Shown here one piece after another: positions 9,634 to 17,442 of a DNA stretch of 37,089 bases; position 1 is the first letter of the stretch; every line of letters starts with the position of its first letter. The notes beneath the pieces were generated by a model, which had not been told where the DNA came from, did no database searches, and saw nothing but the letters and a program-made list of their open reading frames with translations. Position numbers and translations under genes: made by a program. The DNA lies in contig CAJYLT010000056.1 of NCBI GenBank assembly GCA_913775795.1, positions 1 to 37,089 on the forward strand. Direction: 5' to 3'. Source of the stretch: an uncultured Sphingomonas sp. GTDB taxonomy: Bacteria; Pseudomonadota; Alphaproteobacteria; Sphingomonadales; Sphingomonadaceae.

Positions 9634-9667
9634 TTGGTATCGCAAACTGGCTTTACCAATATACCAA
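9634..9667. promoter_or_regulatory. TTGGTAT/ATACCAA inverted repeat before the GH2 gene
   Basis: TTGGTAT at 9634-9640 pairs with ATACCAA at 9661-9667, and an extra TACCAATA copy abuts the second half at 9654-9661. The GGTAT core is shared with the neighbouring repeat at 9581-9622. It lies 45-78 bases before the GH2 start, where a promoter is expected. Confidence 0.4.
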
Positions 9668-9711
9668 TATCGTCAGGCAACCTGATCCGATCGTCAGAGG
9701 ATAAGCTGGAA

Positions 9712-12339
9712 ATGCGCGCACCGACTCTTGCTATCCTGGCCGCAGTGATGGCCACGCCCGGCGCCGCGCAGGATGTCCGGTCGACGCAGGTGCTGAGCGA
9801 TGGCTGGGTGTTCGCCAAGGGGGGGGAGGCCCCGGCGACCGGTTCGTCCGACTGGACGCGGGTTTCGGTTCCGCACAGCTGGAACCGCGTCGGTCACTAT
9901 ACCAATCCCGGCGACCACCCGAACCGGCCGGAAACGCTCGACGACTATCAGGGGGGCGGCTGGTACCGGTTGACGTTCACTGGCCCGCGCGATCTGAGCC
10001 GCAAGCGCGCCTATCTTCAGTTCGACGCGGCCAGCCGCACGGCGGAGGTTTGGCTGAACGGCAAGCGGCTGGGCAGCCATGCGGGCGGCTTCTCCCGGTT
10101 CCGGTTCGATGCCACGGACGCGCTGAAGCCCGGCGCGGCGAACACGCTGCTCGTCCGGGTCGACAACACCGCGCCCGATGTGGGGACCGCGACGAAGGAC
10201 GTGCTGCCGCTGGCGGGCGATTTCTTCGTCCATGGTGGGCTCTATCGGCCGGTCAGCCTGATCGTCACCGACGACGTGCATCTCGACCTGCTCGATCATG
10301 GCGGCAGCGGGGTCTATGCGACCACCCGCACGATCGCCGGCGGGCGGGCCGCGATCGACGTGACATGGCGTGCGCTGAACGACGCCGCGCGTCCGGCGCG
10401 GGTCGAGGCGATCGTCCGCCTGGTCGATGCGGCCGGCGCGGTGAAAGCCGAGCAGCGCCGTCCGATGACGCTGGCAGGGGCTGCGGGCGGCGCTGCGTCG
10501 GCGACGCTCGACGTGGCCGACCCGCACCTCTGGAACGGGGTCGCCGATCCGTACCTGCACCGCCTGTCGGTCGATCTGGTGGGCTCGGACGGCCGGGTGC
10601 TCGACCGCGTGGAGCAACCGTTCGGCATCCGCGAGGTGCGGATCGATCCCGAGCGCGGGCTGTTCCTCAATGGCAAGCCGCTGCGCCTGCACGGCGTCGG
10701 CTATCACCAAGACCGCGAGGGCAAGGGCTGGGCGGTGAGCGAGGCCGATATTGCCGGCGACGTGGCGATCATGCGCGAGATGGGCGTGAACTCGATCCGC
10801 CTGACCCACTATCAGCATGGCCAGCCGATCCACGACCTGGCCGACCGCTACGGCCTGCTCGTCTGGGACGAGATCCCGTTGGTGTCGCGCTGGACGATGG
10901 GTGCCTCGACGACGGCGAGCGACGGCCTTCGCGCGGACGCCGCGCAGCAGATGCGCGAACTGATCCGCCAGAACATGAACCACCCGTCGGTCGTCACCTG
11001 GGGCATCGCCAACGAGGTAGATTTCGGCAAGTCGATCCCGATCTTCATCACCAACAAGGATGGCCCCGCGCCCGATCCGATGCCACTGCTCGCCGAACTG
11101 AACGGCATCGCCAAGGCCGAGGACCCGACTCGCCCGACCGCGATCGCGACGTGCTGCGAGGGGCGGCTGCTCGGTGATGCGGAGGTCCCGATCACCGCGG
11201 GTGCGGCGGACGTGAGCGGGGCGAACCGCTATTTCGGCTGGTATTATGGCGATCCGGCGGGGCTGGGGCCGCACCTCGACGCGCTACGCGCCGCGCGCCC
11301 GAACCAGCCACTGTCGGTGACCGAATATGGCGCGGGCGGCGCGACCAGCATCCATACCGACAATGTGCTGGGCGGCGATGTCGACCAGCGCGGGCGCAAC
11401 CAGCCCGAGGAATATGAAAGCTACATCCACGAGACCGCCTGGGCGACGCTGTCGGGCAAGCCCTATCTGTGGGCGACGTGGCTATGGAACTCGTTCGACT
11501 TCGCGACGACGCGGCGGCGCGAAGGCGATGCGATCGACATCAATACCAAGGGGCTCGTCACCTATGACCGGGCGATCCGCAAGGACGCCTGGTATTTCTA
11601 CAAGGCGAACTGGTCGGATGCGCCGACCGTCCACATCAACGGCCGCCGCTATGTCGACCGCGCCTATCCGTTCGCCGACGTGCGCGTGTACAGCAACGCG
11701 CCCGAGACCGAGCTGATCGTCGGCGGCAGGTCGCTGGGTACGATGAAGGATTGTCCGCAGCGCATCTGCGTCTGGCCGAAGGTGGCGTTGGCGGATGGCG
11801 CCAACACCGTCGTCGCGCGCGGCCGCTTTAACGGCGGGGTGACCGAGGACCGGATCGAATGGCGCCTCTCGCCGGAGGCGGCACGGACGATCCGCATCGA
11901 CAGCGGCGCGCTTGTCGCGGGAGCCAAGGGCTTCGGTTCGGACGATTTCTTCGACGGCGGGGAAGCGGGCGACGTGAACGCCTCGACCGGCTATGGCAAG
12001 CCGCCGCCGCCCAAGGTCGTGACCGGCACCGATGCGCCCCTTGTCGCGCAGACGTACCGCGAGGGCGACTTCGCCTATCGCGTGCCGGTGCCGCGCGGGC
12101 GCCACACGGTGACGCTGACCTTTGCCGAACCGTCGATGGAGCCGGGAAAGCGCCGCTTCGACGTGACCGCGAACGGGCGGCGCGTCGTCACCGGCCTCGA
12201 CGTCGCGAAGGAAGCGGGCGGTCCGCTCAAGGCGCTCACCCGCCGCTTTACGGTCGCGGTGGGCAACCAGGGTCTCGACCTGCGCTTCATCGGGCGGACG
12301 GGCAAGGCGGTCGTCTCGGCGGTCGAGATCGCGCGCTGA
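9712..12339 (+). CDS. GH2 family beta-glycosidase with C-terminal malectin-like domain, secreted
   Basis: An 875-residue glycoside hydrolase family 2 enzyme. After a signal peptide (about 1-20, ending GAAQ) come the GH2 sugar-binding jelly-roll, an Ig-like domain, and the TIM barrel with RLHGVGYHQD, acid/base Glu435 in WGIANEVDFG and nucleophile Glu538 in SVTEYGAGG. The last 150 residues (IRIDSGALVAGAKGFGSDDFF onward) look like a malectin-type carbohydrate-binding domain. The ATG at 9712 was chosen because it opens a signal peptide and follows AGAGGA; an upstream TTG gives a longer frame without one. Beta-galactosidase is the usual activity, but GH2 also includes glucuronidases and mannosidases. 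It is divergent from the receptor-GH1 unit and ends three bases before the next convergent gene. Confidence 0.88.
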   Translation: MRAPTLAILAAVMATPGAAQDVRSTQVLSDGWVFAKGGEAPATGSSDWTRVSVPHSWNRVGHYTNPGDHPNRPETLDDYQGGGWYRLTFTGPRDLSRKRAYLQFDAASRTAEVWLNGKRLGSHAGGFSRFRFDATDALKPGAANTLLVRVDNTAPDVGTATKDVLPLAGDFFVHGGLYRPVSLIVTDDVHLDLLDHGGSGVYATTRTIAGGRAAIDVTWRALNDAARPARVEAIVRLVDAAGAVKAEQRRPMTLAGAAGGAASATLDVADPHLWNGVADPYLHRLSVDLVGSDGRVLDRVEQPFGIREVRIDPERGLFLNGKPLRLHGVGYHQDREGKGWAVSEADIAGDVAIMREMGVNSIRLTHYQHGQPIHDLADRYGLLVWDEIPLVSRWTMGASTTASDGLRADAAQQMRELIRQNMNHPSVVTWGIANEVDFGKSIPIFITNKDGPAPDPMPLLAELNGIAKAEDPTRPTAIATCCEGRLLGDAEVPITAGAADVSGANRYFGWYYGDPAGLGPHLDALRAARPNQPLSVTEYGAGGATSIHTDNVLGGDVDQRGRNQPEEYESYIHETAWATLSGKPYLWATWLWNSFDFATTRRREGDAIDINTKGLVTYDRAIRKDAWYFYKANWSDAPTVHINGRRYVDRAYPFADVRVYSNAPETELIVGGRSLGTMKDCPQRICVWPKVALADGANTVVARGRFNGGVTEDRIEWRLSPEAARTIRIDSGALVAGAKGFGSDDFFDGGEAGDVNASTGYGKPPPPKVVTGTDAPLVAQTYREGDFAYRVPVPRGRHTVTLTFAEPSMEPGKRRFDVTANGRRVVTGLDVAKEAGGPLKALTRRFTVAVGNQGLDLRFIGRTGKAVVSAVEIAR

Positions 12340-12342
12340 GCG

Positions 12343-12717
12343 TCAGGGGAGGGGTCTTCGCGGCTCCTGCCCCGACAGCACCCAGGCGCGGGCCTCGTCA
12401 TAGCTGTTCGTGATCCGCGTGAACGGCTGGTCGAAGATGCGCTGCAACTGCAAGCGGACGAGCATCGAGCCCGCGACGACCGCCACCGCGCGGGCATTCT
12501 TCATGCCGCCCAGATGCCCGCGCATCGCCGCGATCATGTCCTGCGCCTGCACCGGGCAGCGCGAGACGTCGATGATGAGCGCGTAGCTGCTCTTTCGCTC
12601 GGCGGTGATGCGGGCGATCAGGTCGGCGACGAGCCGGTCGGCCTCGGCCGGCGACAGCATGCCTTCCATGTCCAGCCTGACCAGCGAATGCGTCCGGTCG
12701 ACGACGATCTTGTACAC
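12343..12717 (-). CDS. Small STAS/SpoIIAA-like protein, 124 residues
   Basis: The pattern (short beta strand YKIVVD, a helix with a run of Leu/Ile, the strand ALIIDVS, then a helix and the strand AVAVVAG) resembles small SpoIIAA/STAS-like proteins of unknown role. No catalytic motif is seen and there is no signal peptide. I placed the start at the GTG at 12717 because AAGGAGG lies six bases before it; the ATG eight codons earlier has no ribosome site and would put the Shine-Dalgarno sequence inside the gene. It is convergent with the GH2 gene. Functional role is unknown. Confidence 0.7.
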   Translation of the reverse strand: MYKIVVDRTHSLVRLDMEGMLSPAEADRLVADLIARITAERKSSYALIIDVSRCPVQAQDMIAAMRGHLGGMKNARAVAVVAGSMLVRLQLQRIFDQPFTRITNSYDEARAWVLSGQEPRRPLP

Positions 12718-12783
12718 CGATCCCTCCTTCGGGCCGGTCATAGCGCGACAGGGTTGACGCTTCGCTAGCGCGGGCAGCGGTAA

Positions 12784-13545
12784 TCAGGCGTGGGCGCGCC
12801 GGTGACGGTCGAGCGCAGAGCGGACATGGCCGAGCGCTTCGAGCATCTCCGCGCACCAGCCGCCCGGTCCGAGACGCCGGACCGCGGAATGCGCGGCGCA
12901 GACGATCCGCGTGTCCGCCCAGCGATCGGCAAGATCGCGCGCCCAGGCGGCATATTCATCCGCCGCGCCGCTTCGTTCCTGAAGCGCGCGGGCGAGCATC
13001 GGATGGAAGCGCAACCGCGGCTCCGGCAGCACGGCCTTCAGGAGGGAGGGCGGGGCGAGGACGTTGATCGTGTCGTCGACATGGACGATTCCGCTCGCCC
13101 GGTGGCGGACGACGACCGAGGCGACGTGCACCTTGTCGTCCGGGCAGACGAAATCGACACCTGCCGGGATCGAGAAGTCGAGCGTGTCGGCGAACCCCGC
13201 CTGCATCGCCGCATCCTCGATCACCCCCTCGGCCCAGGGCAGGTCCGGCGCCTGTCGCCGGTGCCGGGCGGTACCGATCAGGGCTACGCCCGGCAGCAGC
13301 GCATGCATCGCGGCGCAGTGCAGCGTGTGGAACGGATGGACGTTGACGATCGCATCGATCGCCGCGCCATTGTCGGTCAGCGACATCAGCCGGGCGCGAT
13401 CCTCGCCGTCCAGATCATAGCTGTCGAGCACCAGGAACCGCCCGTCCGGCCGTCGTGCCAGCGACACGTGCGTGCCGACATTGACGACGCCCGCGATGCG
13501 GAAGTCGCCGCGGAAGTTCCAGAAACCATCGTGTAGCTGCGTCAT
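12784..13545 (-). CDS. Metallo-beta-lactamase-fold protein with altered metal motif
   Basis: A 253-residue cytoplasmic protein with the layout of the metallo-beta-lactamase superfamily: an N-terminal sheet (GVVNVGTHVSLARR, FLVLDSYDL), a metal-motif region at His70-Pro-Phe-His73-Thr-Leu-His76, a later His95, a VHVDDTINVL strand with Asp157/158 and a C-terminal CAAHS with His219. The classical HxHxDH is replaced by HxxHxxH, so metal binding may differ or be lost. No substrate is indicated. The start at 13545 opens the fold cleanly (MTQLHDGFWNF), but its ribosome site is poor. The neighbours on both sides are also minus-strand genes of unclear role. Confidence 0.7.
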   Translation of the reverse strand: MTQLHDGFWNFRGDFRIAGVVNVGTHVSLARRPDGRFLVLDSYDLDGEDRARLMSLTDNGAAIDAIVNVHPFHTLHCAAMHALLPGVALIGTARHRRQAPDLPWAEGVIEDAAMQAGFADTLDFSIPAGVDFVCPDDKVHVASVVVRHRASGIVHVDDTINVLAPPSLLKAVLPEPRLRFHPMLARALQERSGAADEYAAWARDLADRWADTRIVCAAHSAVRRLGPGGWCAEMLEALGHVRSALDRHRRAHA

Positions 13546-13634
13546 CGCGGGGGCGGAGCCTTTCGGGTGAGCGACACGCTGAACCCGGCGGCATCGCCCA
13601 CGGTTCCTGATCGGAGCGGCTGCCGGGCCACCAC

Positions 13635-14225
13635 TCAGTTCGTTCGAAGCTTGCCGTCGTCGTCCTGCAGCAGCCAGAAACGGCTCCACCGCTGGAGCCG
13701 CGGCAGGATGATCCACTGGAGCACCGCGGTCAGGATCAGCGAGGACGGCAGAAGCTGGAGCGCGGGGGGCAGGCCGGCGAGCAGCCAGCGCATCACGCTG
13801 CTGATCGCAAGCAGGACGGGAAACACCGCGATCCAGGTGGTGACGAAACGCTTCCACCCGACCGCGGCATTGTCGTTCGGTGCCTCGAACCGCACCGGAT
13901 CGCCGGCCTGCATCTGATCCAGCCCGGCGGAGAAATCGTCCGCCGCCGCGGCGAGCGCGCGAAAGCGATCGCCCTCGCGCCATGCCCGCGCATCCGCGTC
14001 TCGCTCGAACCGGAAGACGAGGTGCTGAAGCCCCTGCGTCTGGCGAAGCTGGATGGCGCCGAGATAGCCCGCCGCGTCGCGCGCCGCAGCCTGGAGCTCA
14101 TCCGCCCATCGCTCGAACCGCGCCTCCGCACCGGCCTGGATCGCGCGGCTGGCGATGACGGTTCCGGGCAGGGCATCTCGATCGGGCATGGCGCCAGAAC
14201 TCGGCATCCCCGCGATCGGGTCCAC
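13635..14225 (-). CDS. Membrane protein with antibiotic-biosynthesis-monooxygenase-like domain
   Basis: A protein of about 196 residues. The first 115 resemble the small ferredoxin-like ABM fold (VIASRAIQAGAEARFERWADEL, then HLVFRFERD and WREGDRF), and two membrane spans follow at about 127-148 and 156-175, ending with the RWSRFWLL motif often seen in this membrane-bound subgroup. The ABM part may bind a small hydrophobic molecule or be catalytically inactive; no substrate is known to me. Start is uncertain: GTG at 14225, ATG at 14207 or ATG at 14189 all lack a clear ribosome site, and the protein fold begins after the last. The gene is probably in a minus-strand group with its neighbours. 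Confidence 0.7.
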   Translation of the reverse strand: MDPIAGMPSSGAMPDRDALPGTVIASRAIQAGAEARFERWADELQAAARDAAGYLGAIQLRQTQGLQHLVFRFERDADARAWREGDRFRALAAAADDFSAGLDQMQAGDPVRFEAPNDNAAVGWKRFVTTWIAVFPVLLAISSVMRWLLAGLPPALQLLPSSLILTAVLQWIILPRLQRWSRFWLLQDDDGKLRTN

Positions 14226-14261
14226 GGGCGGGCCAAGGGAAAAGGGCCATGGGCCCGACGG

Positions 14262-14519
14262 TCACAGACCCGCCCGCTCGATCGCGGCGGCGATTTCCGG
14301 ATCGATCGCCGCGCCGCGCTTCGCTGTGAGCCGGCCGAGCGCGGTCTGAACGCGCTTCTGTGCGACCTGAAGCGTCTTGTGCCGCACCTCGCGAAGGGCG
14401 TTCGTGCGCCGCGACGGACTTTCGCCGATCAGCGCCGCCCATTTGGATTCCTCGGCGGCCAGGATCGACAGCGCGAGCCGCAGGCCGTCCCGCCGGCCAT
14501 GGTCATAGTCTTCGGACAT
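14262..14519 (-). CDS. Small helical protein of unknown function, 85 residues
   Basis: I do not recognise the family. The protein (MSEDYDHGRRDGLRLALSIL at its N-terminus) is hydrophilic and mostly helical, rich in Ala, Arg and Glu, with no signal peptide, membrane span or cysteine. The start at 14519 is supported by GGGGAG six bases upstream; the open frame could be extended 15 codons but without a ribosome site. It ends 36 bases before the ABM-like gene and points away from the fer operon, so the region between 14520 and 14662 holds divergent promoters. Confidence 0.6.
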   Translation of the reverse strand: MSEDYDHGRRDGLRLALSILAAEESKWAALIGESPSRRTNALREVRHKTLQVAQKRVQTALGRLTAKRGAAIDPEIAAAIERAGL

Positions 14520-14607
14520 CGATCTCCCCGGCCCTTGCGCGACGCTTTCAGCCGCTGCCGCCACGCGGGAATATGGGCGCGCTGCCGCCCATGCACCATC
14601 GCCGCGC

Positions 14608-14635
14608 TTGACGGCTATCCGTGTTCCGTTATGAT
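14608..14635 (+). promoter_or_regulatory. Sigma-70-type promoter of the ferulate operon
   Basis: TTGACG at 14608-14613 and TATGAT at 14630-14635 are separated by 16 bases, each one mismatch or less from consensus except the last -35 base. The expected start site is near 14642, about 20 bases before the dehydrogenase ATG, leaving room for the ribosome site GAGGATGAGG. Confidence 0.6.
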
Positions 14636-14642
14636 CTATAAC
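14628..14642. promoter_or_regulatory. Dyad over the -10 box, candidate MarR-type (FerC-like) operator
   Basis: GTTAT at 14628-14632 and ATAAC at 14638-14642 form a perfect 5+5 inverted repeat with a 5-base centre, covering the -10 box. In Sphingobium SYK-6 the ferBA genes are repressed by the MarR-type FerC, which is released by hydroxycinnamoyl-CoA. Position and size suit such a site; identity is inferred. No regulator gene is present in the window. Confidence 0.4.
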
Positions 14643-14662
14643 AATAACGAGAGGATGAGGTC

Positions 14663-16063
14663 ATGGCCGTGATGTTCGAGCGCCGCAATCCGGTGACCGG
14701 AGAGGTCGCCACCACCGCACCGGCCGCAACGGTTACCGACGCGAACGCCGCCGTCGATGCCGCCGCCGCCGCCTTTCCCGCCTGGTCGGTGCTCGGCCCC
14801 AATGCCCGCCGCGCCGCGCTGAGCAGGGCCGCCGACGCGCTGGCCGCCAGGGGCGACGCGTTCGTCGAGGCGATGATGGGCGAGATCGGCGCGACCGAGG
14901 GGTGGGCGCGCTTCAACCTGATGCTCGCCATCGGCATGGTGCGGGAGGCGGCGGCGCTGACGACGCAGATCGGCGGCGAGGTCATCCCGTCCGACAAGCC
15001 CGGCTGCATCGCGATGGCGCTAAGCGAGCCGGTCGGCGTGCTGCTCGGCATCGCGCCGTGGAATGCGCCGATCATCCTCGGCGTGCGCGCGATCGCCGTC
15101 CCGCTCGCCTGCGGCAACACCGTGGTGCTCAAGGCAAGCGAGCAATGCCCACGCACGCACGCGCTGATCGTCGAGGCCTTTGCCGAGGCGCTGCCCGAAG
15201 GCGTCGTTCAGATCGTCACCAACGCGCCGGCCGATGCGGGCGAGATCGTCGGCGCGCTGATCGACCACCCGGCGGTGCGCCGCATCAACTTCACCGGATC
15301 GACCGCGGTCGGCCGCATCATCGCCAAGCGCGCGGCCGAGCATCTGAAGCCCGTCCTCCTCGAACTGGGCGGCAAGGCACCGCTGATCGTCCTCGACGAC
15401 GCCGATCTGGACGAGGCGGTGAAGGCCGCGGCGTTCGGCGCGTTCATGAACCAGGGCCAGATCTGCATGTCGACCGAGCGGATCATCGTCGTCGACGCGA
15501 TCGCCGACGCCTTTGTCGAGAAGTTCGCCGCCAAGGTCGCCTCGATGCCCTTCGGCGACCCGCGCGAGGGCAAGGCACCGCTCGGCGCGGTGGTCGATCG
15601 CAAGACCGTCGATCACGTCCGCGCGCTGATCGACGATGCACTGTCGGCGGGCGCGGTGCAGGTGAACGGCGGCGACGCGGATGGCGTCCTGATGCCCGCG
15701 CACGTCATCGACCGGGTGACGCCCGCGATGAAGCTGTTCCGCGACGAGAGCTTCGGCCCGGTCGTCGGCGTCGCCCGCGCGCGTGACGAGGCGCACGCGA
15801 TCGAGCTGGCGAACGACACCGAATACGGCCTGTCCGCCGCGGTCTTCACCCGCGACACCGCGCGCGGGCTGCGCGTCGCGCGGGCGATCAAGTCGGGCAT
15901 CTGCCATATCAACGGCCCCACCGTGCATGACGAGGCGCAGATGCCCTTCGGCGGGGTCAAGGCATCGGGCTATGGCCGCTTCGGCGGCAGGGCCGGGATC
16001 GACGCCTTTACCGAACTGCGCTGGATCACGATCGAGACGCAGCCCGGCCATTTTCCGATCTGA
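14663..16063 (+). CDS. ligV: Aldehyde dehydrogenase, probable vanillin dehydrogenase
   Basis: A 466-residue NAD(P)-dependent aldehyde dehydrogenase that should oxidise vanillin (or 4-hydroxybenzaldehyde) to the acid. The general base is Glu234 in LELGGKAPL and the nucleophile Cys268 in NQGQICMSTER; APWNAPIIL and FTGST are the cofactor-fold motifs. The PWNAPI, GQICMS and GHFPI features place it in the salicylaldehyde/vanillin dehydrogenase branch. It is first in an operon that ends with feruloyl-CoA hydratase/lyase and feruloyl-CoA synthetase, whose product is its substrate. The ATG follows GAGGATGAGG. The symbol rests on family plus operon context; a broader benzaldehyde range is likely. Confidence 0.85.
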   Translation: MAVMFERRNPVTGEVATTAPAATVTDANAAVDAAAAAFPAWSVLGPNARRAALSRAADALAARGDAFVEAMMGEIGATEGWARFNLMLAIGMVREAAALTTQIGGEVIPSDKPGCIAMALSEPVGVLLGIAPWNAPIILGVRAIAVPLACGNTVVLKASEQCPRTHALIVEAFAEALPEGVVQIVTNAPADAGEIVGALIDHPAVRRINFTGSTAVGRIIAKRAAEHLKPVLLELGGKAPLIVLDDADLDEAVKAAAFGAFMNQGQICMSTERIIVVDAIADAFVEKFAAKVASMPFGDPREGKAPLGAVVDRKTVDHVRALIDDALSAGAVQVNGGDADGVLMPAHVIDRVTPAMKLFRDESFGPVVGVARARDEAHAIELANDTEYGLSAAVFTRDTARGLRVARAIKSGICHINGPTVHDEAQMPFGGVKASGYGRFGGRAGIDAFTELRWITIETQPGHFPI

Positions 16064-16073
16064 TGGGCCTGTG

Positions 16074-16580
16074 ATGCTCGCGCTCCCGCTCGCCGCCGCC
16101 CTTGTCGCGGCGCCCGCCGATCCCGCGCCGCCGCGCCTGACCCCCGTCTTCACGATCCGCGTGGAGATCGGCGCGCCGCTCGAACAGGGGGAGATCGACG
16201 GCGGGCGGCGGCGGTTCGTTCCGATCACCGGCGGCACGGTCAGCGGGCCGCGCCTGTCGGGCACGGTCCTCCCCGGCGGCGGCGACTGGCAGACCATCTA
16301 TCCCGGCGGGTTCACGCGGGTGGAGGCGCGCTATTTCCTGAAGGCCGCGGACGGTACCGTCATCGCCATTCACAACAGCGGCGTGCGCGTCGCGAGCGCC
16401 GCCGTAACGGAACGGATCGCCCGCGGCGAGCGGGTCGACCCGTCCGACTATTATTTCCGCGCCACCCCCGTGTTCGACCCGCCGCCGGGGCCGCTGCAAT
16501 GGCTGCGCGAAAAGACCTTCGTCTCGCGCGGCACGCGGATGCCGACCCACGTCCTCATCGAAGTATTCGCGGTCGAATGA
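16074..16580 (+). CDS. DUF3237 family protein within the ferulate operon
   Basis: A 168-residue protein of family DUF3237, recognised from the strand pattern TPVFTIRVEIGAPLEQGEI, VPITGGTVSGPRLSGTVLPGGGDWQ and the C-terminal DYYFRATPVFDPPPGPLQWL and THVLIEVFAVE. The family is a small beta-barrel of poorly defined function. The first 20 residues are a hydrophobic Leu/Ala stretch that looks like a weak signal peptide lacking positive charge, so export is possible but not certain. Start is ATG 16074, ten bases after the dehydrogenase stop; a GTG directly before it is an alternative, and the ribosome site is weak. It lies 19 bases before the hydratase/lyase gene, so it is almost surely cotranscribed with ferulate genes. 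A role on a phenolic substrate or a lignin-derived dimer is inference. Confidence 0.8.
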   Translation: MLALPLAAALVAAPADPAPPRLTPVFTIRVEIGAPLEQGEIDGGRRRFVPITGGTVSGPRLSGTVLPGGGDWQTIYPGGFTRVEARYFLKAADGTVIAIHNSGVRVASAAVTERIARGERVDPSDYYFRATPVFDPPPGPLQWLREKTFVSRGTRMPTHVLIEVFAVE

Positions 16581-16599
16581 TCGCGACAGGAGCCTGCAA

Positions 16600-17436
16600 A
16601 TGACCGAAACCTCGAGCAACGGTGTCGTCGCCTTCGACGTTATCGACCGCATCGCCTGGGTCCGCTTCAACCGCCCGGACAAGCGCAACGCGATGAGCCC
16701 CACGCTCAACCGCGACATGATGGAGGTGCTCGACGCGCTCGAGTTCCGCGACGATGTGGGCGTGCTCGTCCTGTCGGGCGAGGGGGCGGCCTGGACGGCG
16801 GGCATGGACCTCAAGGAATATTTCCGCGAAACCGAGGCGAAGGGCCTGGCCGGCACCCGTCAGGCGCAGCGCGAGAGCTATGGCTGGTGGCGGCGGCTTC
16901 GCTGGTATCAGAAGCCGACGATCGCGATGGTCAATGGCTGGTGCTTCGGCGGCGGCTATGGCCCGCTCTTCGCCTGCGACCTCGCCTTCGCCGCGGAAGA
17001 GGCGAAGTTCGGGCTTAGCGAGATCAATTGGGGCATCCTCCCCGGCGGCGGCGCGACAAAGGTGGCGCAGGAGCTGATGCCCTTTCGCCGCGCGATGTAC
17101 CACGCGATGACCGGGGAGCCGATCGACGGCCGCACCGCCGCCGAATGGGGCCTGGTCAACGAGGCGCTGCCGCTCGGCGAACTCAAGGATCGCGTGACCG
17201 CGGTGGCGCAAATCCTCCTCCAGAAGAACCCCGTAGCGCTCAAGGCGACGAAGGACGCCATGCGCCGCGTCGGCACCATGAGCTACGACGAAGCCGAGGA
17301 CTATCTCGTCCGCGCGCAGGAAGCGGCGAACAGCTACGACAATGAGGGCCGCAAGGAAGGCATCCGCCAGTTCATCGACGAGAAGAGCTACAAGCCGGGT
17401 CTCGGCGCATACGACGCGACGAAGACGCAGGGCTGA
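16600..17436 (+). CDS. ferB: Feruloyl/p-coumaroyl-CoA hydratase-lyase
   Basis: A 278-residue crotonase-fold enzyme that hydrates feruloyl-CoA and splits it into vanillin and acetyl-CoA. It carries the distinctive hydroxycinnamoyl-CoA hydratase-lyase segments RFNRPDKRNAMSPTLN, AWTAGMDLKEYF, NGWCFGGGYGPL and FGLSEINWGI. Glu141 corresponds to the essential glutamate of the Pseudomonas enzyme (Glu143) and Tyr74 to a tyrosine that holds the phenol group. One difference from the Pseudomonas sequence as I remember it: a glycine (Gly121) instead of serine in GGGYGPL. The ATG follows CAGGAG. Preceded by vanillin dehydrogenase and DUF3237 genes and followed after six bases by the CoA synthetase, giving the complete ferulate side-chain pathway. 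Confidence 0.92.
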   Translation: MTETSSNGVVAFDVIDRIAWVRFNRPDKRNAMSPTLNRDMMEVLDALEFRDDVGVLVLSGEGAAWTAGMDLKEYFRETEAKGLAGTRQAQRESYGWWRRLRWYQKPTIAMVNGWCFGGGYGPLFACDLAFAAEEAKFGLSEINWGILPGGGATKVAQELMPFRRAMYHAMTGEPIDGRTAAEWGLVNEALPLGELKDRVTAVAQILLQKNPVALKATKDAMRRVGTMSYDEAEDYLVRAQEAANSYDNEGRKEGIRQFIDEKSYKPGLGAYDATKTQG

Positions 17437-17442
17437 TCCGAC

